NCBI GenBank assembly: GCA_002371335.1
Contig: DFHP01000003.1
Location: 31,858-41,958 of the forward strand
Source of the DNA: Eubacterium sp. UBA3720
GTDB taxonomy: Bacteria > Bacillota > Clostridia > Lachnospirales > Lachnospiraceae
Length of the DNA: 10,101 nt
Direction of reading: 5' to 3'
Shown piece after piece: positions 6,654 through 10,101 of this stretch. A program made the translations under genes and the position numbers. Positions within the stretch are counted from its first letter, which is position 1; the number at the start of each line of letters is the position of its first letter. Below the pieces are notes generated by a model. The model ran no database searches. It was not told the DNA's origin and saw only the letters and a program-made list of their open reading frames with translations.

Positions 6654-7646
6654 ATGAAATATCTGAGTTTATCCGAACACCTTAAAAATGTGTTCGGAAC
6701 AAAGGTATACAAGCTCGCGCTCCAGAGCGGCTGCTCCTGTCCGAACCGTGACGGACGTATAGGAACAGGCGGCTGCACATTCTGCTCGGAAGGAGGTTCC
6801 GGAGAATTCGCGGCGCCGCTTCTGCCACTGGATAATCAAATAGAACTGGCAAAAGAAAAAGTAAACAGAAAATTTCCCTCAGGAATCGCTCCGGAAGACC
6901 GCCGCTACATAGCGTATTTCCAATCTTTCACCAACACCTACGGCGATCCGGACCGCCTCTTTTCGCTTTACGCCGACACTCTGAGACGTCCTGAAATCGC
7001 CGCCCTTTCGATCGGGACACGGCCGGACTGTCTGGGACCGGACATAATGGACATGCTCTCCCGTCTCGCCGCGCTGCCCGAAATAAATGAACCGCTCCGG
7101 ACTCCCGATGTAAATGAAACGGCCGTGCTTTCCTCTGACAAAGAAACCGGAACAGGCTCCAGGCCCGGTGACCGCATATGGATCGAGCTTGGTCTTCAGA
7201 CGATACATGAAAAAACCGCGATGCATATACACCGCGGTTATGATCTGAACACATTTTTAAAAGCCTATCATGAGCTCCGCTCACGGGGATTTACCGTGAT
7301 CGTCCATGTGATCCTCGGACTTCCGGGAGAAACCCGGGAAGATATGATTGAAACGATACGCTATCTATCCGGTCTGGAACCGCCCCTGCAGGGAATCAAG
7401 CTCCAGCTGCTGCATGTGCTCAAAGGCACCGCCCTCGCGTCAGAATACGAACAAACGCCGTTTCATATATTGTCACTGGAAGAATACTGCGATCTGATAG
7501 TGGACTGTCTCCGCATATTGCCGGAAGAGACAGTCATTCATCGAATGACCGGCGACGGGCCGAAAAAGCTCCTGATAGAACCTAAGTGGAGCGCGAACAA
7601 AAAGCTAGTACTGAACACGCTTCAGCGTAAAATACGCGAAGCTTAA
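6654..7646 (+). CDS. Radical SAM protein, YhcC family (TIGR01212-like)
   Basis: The product is 330 residues and starts at ATG 6654 after GAGGTAAAAC. It has the YhcC-family cluster motif CPNRDGRIGTGGCTFC, whose Cys29, Cys41 and Cys44 should bind the radical SAM 4Fe-4S cluster; Cys27 is extra. Further family landmarks are YFQSFTNTYGD (about 88-98), GTRPDCL (121-127), IELGLQTIHEKT (177-188) with HRGYD, and VILGLPGETREDM. Members are related to the Elp3-type radical SAM core, but their substrate is not firmly known to me. Residues about 141-174 form a hydrophilic insertion (EPLRTPDVNETAVLSSDKE region) where I expect only a few residues before the IELGLQT strand. The gene stands alone on the plus strand and ends in its own terminator. 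Confidence 0.88.
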   Translation: MKYLSLSEHLKNVFGTKVYKLALQSGCSCPNRDGRIGTGGCTFCSEGGSGEFAAPLLPLDNQIELAKEKVNRKFPSGIAPEDRRYIAYFQSFTNTYGDPDRLFSLYADTLRRPEIAALSIGTRPDCLGPDIMDMLSRLAALPEINEPLRTPDVNETAVLSSDKETGTGSRPGDRIWIELGLQTIHEKTAMHIHRGYDLNTFLKAYHELRSRGFTVIVHVILGLPGETREDMIETIRYLSGLEPPLQGIKLQLLHVLKGTALASEYEQTPFHILSLEEYCDLIVDCLRILPEETVIHRMTGDGPKKLLIEPKWSANKKLVLNTLQRKIREA

Positions 7647-7661
7647 TATCCCAGATCACAG

Positions 7662-7684
7662 GCTTCGCAAAACGCGAAGCTTTT
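7662..7684 (+). terminator. Rho-independent terminator of the radical SAM gene
   Basis: GCTTCGC (7662-7668) and GCGAAGC (7674-7680) form a perfect 7-bp stem around a five-base loop AAAAC, followed by TTTT and a T-rich tail. It begins 15 bases after the stop codon. On the opposite strand there is no T run after the stem, so it is not an obvious terminator for the convergent DUF362 gene. A further copy of GCGAAGC sits at 7636-7642 inside the last codons of the gene. Confidence 0.8.
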
Positions 7685-7703
7685 CATTTCTAATTCCCCG
7701 GCC

Positions 7704-8870
7704 CTATCTTCCGCGGCGCAAAAAACCGCCATGTGACGCCTTCATAGCCCCTGCGGGACAAAACTCCTGACAGCAGAAGCAGCGAATGCATTTGGATCTG
7801 TCGATCTTCGGCTTCTTATTCTTCATTGTGATCGCCTTTGCAGGACAAACCTCATAGCATTTCCTGCATCCGATGCATTCCTTTTTATTTACCTTTGGCT
7901 GCGTGGATAAAAGCGTCCGCGTAATGCCGGTGACCAGCCTCTGAGCCGGACCAAAACTGATAAACGTAATATCCAGCTTTGAATCAGCTCTGCGGAAATC
8001 AGGGATCACATAGCCCTCAGGATCAACGCCGGTGATATATGTTTTTACCTCACTATAATCACCTGCGGACAGGCCTCTCTTTACGGCTGCCTGCAGCGTG
8101 GGAACATCCTTCACGTCAAGGCCTATGAGGTGCGCACATACCAGATCCAGATCGTAGGGTTTCCGGCTTGCCAGCAGCAGCCCCATATGCCGGGGCGTGC
8201 CTGCAGTCGGACCATTCCCCTCCATACAATCCACAGCGTCCACTATATGAAGCACCGGTCTGAAGTACTCCTGAATGTCCACCAGCATATTTGCGAAAGC
8301 CGCATGATCCGGAAATCTCATGTGATACTCCGGCTTTGTCACGCCCGGGATCACGCCAAACATATTTTTTACCGCGGCAGTCATATTCATCATGCCATGG
8401 GATTTTAATTTGCAGAAATTTATGATGCAGTCTGCCTTATCGATCCATGATGTATAAGTAAACGTTTTCATGGAAACTGCATCCGTGAAAGCCGCATCCG
8501 CAACGCTCACATCCTCGTTCAAAACAGCTCCTGCATCCTCCGTGATCTGCAGACCGCTGTTTCTATACATTCCCTTTAGAAGCGGAGCCCGGAACGGTCC
8601 TCCGGGACTGTCTCCCACGATCACACGGGCACCTTTTTCTGTCAGCATACGGCACAGCTCCGCCACAAGTACCGGATTCGTGGTAACCGCGGTATCAGGA
8701 TTTTTCCCCGTGACCATGTTTATCTTTACCGCAACTTTCATGCCCGGTTTCACGAAATCCAGCCCGCCGACCGGTCTTAACACCTCTCCCAGAGCCTGCT
8801 TCACTGTTTCACTGTCATACGTATCACACCTGGCGACACTGACCTCTTTTTGCATATCAGAATCTTTCAT
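7704..8870 (-). CDS. DUF362 protein with C-terminal 2x[4Fe-4S] ferredoxin domain
   Basis: The product is about 388 residues from ATG 8870; the frame is open to TTG 8876. No strong ribosome binding site is visible for either, consistent with translational coupling to the phosphatase gene that stops at 8881. The first about 290 residues match DUF362, with features such as VAVKINMVTGKNPDTAVTTN, VIVGDSPGGPF and KLKSHGMMNMTAAVKNMFG. The C-terminus has two ferredoxin motifs: CIGCRKCYEVCP (Cys332, 335, 338 and 342) and CIRCFCCQEFCP (Cys361, 364, 367 and 371, plus Cys366). The protein ends in a basic GGFLRRGR tail. No signal peptide or membrane segment is visible, so it is probably cytoplasmic. DUF362-ferredoxin proteins are common in anaerobes, but their reaction is unknown; an electron-transfer role is inferred from the clusters only. 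Confidence 0.88.
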   Translation of the reverse strand: MKDSDMQKEVSVARCDTYDSETVKQALGEVLRPVGGLDFVKPGMKVAVKINMVTGKNPDTAVTTNPVLVAELCRMLTEKGARVIVGDSPGGPFRAPLLKGMYRNSGLQITEDAGAVLNEDVSVADAAFTDAVSMKTFTYTSWIDKADCIINFCKLKSHGMMNMTAAVKNMFGVIPGVTKPEYHMRFPDHAAFANMLVDIQEYFRPVLHIVDAVDCMEGNGPTAGTPRHMGLLLASRKPYDLDLVCAHLIGLDVKDVPTLQAAVKRGLSAGDYSEVKTYITGVDPEGYVIPDFRRADSKLDITFISFGPAQRLVTGITRTLLSTQPKVNKKECIGCRKCYEVCPAKAITMKNKKPKIDRSKCIRCFCCQEFCPAGAMKASHGGFLRRGR

Positions 8871-8880
8871 TTTCAATTTC

Positions 8881-9357
8881 TTAAATCTGTCCGGAGTCTT
8901 TCAGATACTTCAGAAGCCCTCTGCATCCGCTCTCGATCTGACGGTAAACGCCTTCAAAATCTCCTGTATACCACGGATCATCTATGTCTCCGCCTTCATT
9001 TGTATAACTCATAAGTTTCGTTATCTTTTTTTCCGGATCTCCGCCTAAGATCCTGTTCATGTAACGAATGTTGATGTCCTCCATGCCTATGAGGAAATCA
9101 TATCTGTCATAATCCGATCTTTTCAAAAGCTGTGCCCTCTTTCCTTTACAGGAGATCCCGTGCCGGGCCAGCTCCTCCCGGGCAGGAGGATAGACGGGAT
9201 TGCCTCTTCCTCCCCATATTTCCTCCGAGCTTGTCGCGGAAGATTCGATGACGAACTGATCCGCGCACCCCTCCTCCTCAACTATTTTTTTCATTACAAA
9301 CTCTGCCATGGGGCTCCTGCAGATGTTGCCCCAGCAGACGAATAACACTCGTATCAT
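8881..9357 (-). CDS. Low-molecular-weight protein tyrosine phosphatase
   Basis: The product is 158 residues from ATG 9357, which follows a strong TGGAGG at six-base spacing. The P-loop CWGNICRSP near the N-terminus gives the CX5R signature, with nucleophile Cys8 and Arg14. The general-acid loop DDPWYTGDFEGVY lies towards the C-terminus, and the length is normal for the family. LMW-PTPs remove phosphate from protein tyrosines (or arginines, in YwlE-type members) in the cytoplasm; the target here is unknown. The frame remains open upstream to ATG 9507, fusing it to an integrase N-terminal fragment; the internal site is the better start for the phosphatase. The DUF362 gene begins within about 10 bases of its stop, suggesting one transcript. 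Confidence 0.93.
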   Translation of the reverse strand: MIRVLFVCWGNICRSPMAEFVMKKIVEEEGCADQFVIESSATSSEEIWGGRGNPVYPPAREELARHGISCKGKRAQLLKRSDYDRYDFLIGMEDINIRYMNRILGGDPEKKITKLMSYTNEGGDIDDPWYTGDFEGVYRQIESGCRGLLKYLKDSGQI

Positions 9358-9378
9358 AGAAACCTCCAATATTACCGG

Positions 9379-9507
9379 TCTCCAACTGTACACGGACTTG
9401 CGTTTCCCGTTGGCATCGATGTATCTGGACTTATAGCGACCATCCGCTTCCTGGCTCTCTCCTGTGCGAAGAATGCGATTCTTATTATCGCGTCTTTTTT
9501 CGCTCAT
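9379..9507 (-). pseudogene. int: Truncated Tn916-type integrase, N-terminal fragment only
   Basis: The first about 43 codons resemble the N-terminal arm-DNA-binding domain of Tn916-family tyrosine recombinases: MSEKRRDNKNRILRTGESQ, then ADGRYKSRYID and VYSWR. A good AGGAGA lies ten bases before ATG 9507. Similarity stops after SWR, near 9379, where the full protein would continue for several hundred residues, including the catalytic Arg-His-Arg-Tyr domain. None of that is present. The frame instead stays open through a few unrelated residues (PVILEVS) into the phosphatase, so a 208-residue chimera could be translated. It follows the xis gene in the normal Tn916 order. Confidence 0.85.
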
Positions 9508-9564
9508 TAAACATCGTCTCCTTTCAGTTTGAGAGGGCCATGTTCATCTATGCTATTTGTAGAC

Positions 9565-9591
9565 TACATAGTATGTATCCGACTATGTATC
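9565..9591. repeat. TACATA/TATGTA repeat cluster between xis and int fragment
   Basis: TACATA (9565-9570) and TATGTA (9572-9577) form an inverted repeat with a one-base centre. TATGTATC then recurs 12 bases along, at 9572-9579 and 9584-9591. The cluster lies in the 141-base spacer between the excisionase stop and the integrase-fragment start. It could be a binding site for Int, Xis or a regulator, or part of an int promoter; no strong sigma-A promoter was seen there. Confidence 0.45.
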
Positions 9592-9597
9592 AATAGC

Positions 9598-9625
9598 TTA
9601 CCACAGACATGACTCATTTACCACA
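9598..9625. repeat. TTACCACA direct repeat, 20 bp apart
   Basis: TTACCACA occurs at 9598-9605 and 9618-9625. The 20-base period is close to two helical turns, so two proteins could bind on the same face. It lies just after the xis stop codon (minus-strand sense). Eight-base repeats can occur by chance, so this is tentative. Confidence 0.35.
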
Positions 9626-9648
9626 TAAATTTGAAAAAGTTTTTCCGG

Positions 9649-9876
9649 TCATATCACAATCATCTGGCTATCCATGTATTTCTCGAACTGCTCACACTTG
9701 ATCAGTGCTCTGTTGCCGTTCCAGAGGACGAAATCTTCTTCAGGATGTTGCTGGATAAAAAGCTTCAGCTTCTTATATCCAATACCGAAATACTCAGATG
9801 CCTCGTTCAGTGTTAATGTGTATTTCTGCCACCAAGGCAGCTCTTCCCACATGCTTTGAACCAACTCACTCATCAT
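9649..9876 (-). CDS. xis: Tn916-type excisionase (Xis)
   Basis: The product is 75 residues from ATG 9876, or 67 from the internal ATG 9852; the Tn916 Xis is also 67 residues as I recall it. It matches the family in the YTLTLNEASEYFGIGYKKL helix-turn-helix and the NGNRALIKCEQFEKYMD wing, with a typical PWWQKYTLT entry. Xis bends DNA and directs the integrase towards excision. The frame is open back to GTG 9900, but that part overlaps the tfoX-like gene in another frame. ATG 9876, preceded by GGTGG, lies in tfoX-derived sequence, so the gene may have acquired its translation start at the junction. It is complete, yet its integrase partner is truncated, so it is probably a functionless remnant unless it acts on another element. 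Confidence 0.85.
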   Translation of the reverse strand: MMSELVQSMWEELPWWQKYTLTLNEASEYFGIGYKKLKLFIQQHPEEDFVLWNGNRALIKCEQFEKYMDSQMIVI

Positions 9877-10003
9877 ATATTCCACCAAATACCTTTCCAC
9901 GATAATAAAGGATATATTCTCCCATCATCGCCCGGCTGCTGACTTCATCCAATTCTGATAATTGCTCCATAACAAAGTCCAGATACTCTTTTGTTGATGC
10001 CAT
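9866..10003 (-). pseudogene. TfoX-like (TfoX N-terminal domain) gene, truncated
   Basis: The frame starts at ATG 10003, preceded by a strong AGGAGG. It encodes 45 residues, from MASTKEYLDFVMEQLSEL through AMMGEYILYYRGKVFGGIYD, the start of the TfoX/Sxy N-terminal domain. Family members of this type run to about 100 residues; here the similarity ends at IYD and a stop codon follows one residue later, where excisionase-side sequence begins. The 3' part of the gene is therefore missing, most simply through a mobile-element deletion. The gene ends overlapping the excisionase start, so its transcription and translation could drive xis. Despite the name, TfoX-like proteins in Firmicutes are not established competence regulators. 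Confidence 0.8.
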
Positions 10004-10013
10004 CCTCTCCCTC

Positions 10014-10101
10014 CTATCCGTTTACAAGCTTCAGAAACTTTTTATCGTTCATCTGCTCCTTCGTAATATATTCCCCGTCATGGAACAGCGCATAATTCGT
10101 G
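10014..10101 (-). CDS. C-terminal 28 residues of an unidentified protein (possibly YoaP-like acetyltransferase)
   Basis: The frame is open from the right edge to TAG at 10014-10016, encoding TNYALFHDGEYITKEQMNDK and eight further residues. The pattern of an aromatic, a hydrophobic strand, DGEYIT and a terminal KKFLKL helix resembles the C-terminal YoaP-like region of some GNAT acetyltransferases, but this is recognition from 28 residues and is weak. It ends 10 bases before the tfoX-like start, so the two were probably co-transcribed. Confidence 0.45.
   Translation of the reverse strand, partial: TNYALFHDGEYITKEQMNDKKFLKLVNG

Larger units (their letters stand above)
9379..9872 (-). mobile_element. 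Remnant of a Tn916-like integrative element (xis plus 5' int)
   Basis: An excisionase gene and the start of an integrase gene lie in the Tn916 order and orientation. Both ends of this block abut truncated or unrelated host genes: the tfoX-like gene on the right and the phosphatase on the left. There is no conjugation module, no complete integrase and no recognised terminal attachment site. The boundaries are estimated from where protein similarity stops, so they are good to about 10 bases. The block cannot move by itself. Confidence 0.75.

Noticed and set aside
9866..10003. Frameshift in the tfoX-like gene
   Set aside because: A first reading suggested an extra C after GEYI, but careful re-reading gives an unbroken frame through GEYILYYRGK; the gene is truncated, not frameshifted.

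Overview
The window looks like chromosome from a low-to-mid GC member of the Clostridia, most likely a Lachnospiraceae. This rests on protein flavour only: a WalR/PhoB-type regulator with its kinase, a Spore_GerMN lipoprotein, a DUF362-ferredoxin protein, a Tn916-type xis/int remnant, and strong AGGAGG-type ribosome binding sites. No rRNA, tRNA or CRISPR array is visible. Most genes lie on the minus strand; the only convincing plus-strand gene is a radical SAM protein.

Region 1 (about 1-4840, minus strand) reads as one operon in the order comEA, response regulator, histidine kinase, GerMN lipoprotein, comEC, the last running off the left edge. Gaps are short or negative, and a sigma-A-like promoter carrying a 7-bp inverted repeat sits before comEA. 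The two DNA-uptake genes (the comEA receptor and the comEC channel) bracket a complete two-component system plus a lipoprotein. The regulator-kinase-GerMN lipoprotein core has the same order as actinobacterial mtrA-mtrB-lpqB, so a lipoprotein-tuned envelope sensor sharing a transcript with the uptake machine is a reasonable inference. The comEC N-terminal domain carries an AT-rich, in-frame tandem-repeat tract. At least the kinase, lipoprotein and comEC genes appear to lack an ATG start.

Region 2 (4907-7684) holds a CLC-family ion transporter resembling the CLC-F fluoride/proton antiporter branch, with an unusual soluble N-terminal extension. It is divergent from a YhcC-type (TIGR01212-like) radical SAM protein that ends in a clear rho-independent terminator.

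Region 3 (7704-10101, minus strand) begins at the right edge with the last 28 codons of an unidentified protein, perhaps a YoaP-like acetyltransferase. It is followed at once by a TfoX-like gene cut off after about 44 codons. The cut joins a complete Tn916-type excisionase, a 141-bp spacer with short repeats, and only the first about 43 codons of a Tn916-type integrase. That fragment is open in frame into a low-molecular-weight protein tyrosine phosphatase, which has its own strong ribosome binding site. A DUF362/4Fe-4S protein gene follows within a few bases. The stretch from tfoX to the phosphatase is best read as the scar of a decayed integrative element. No intergenic stretch exceeds about 150 bases.
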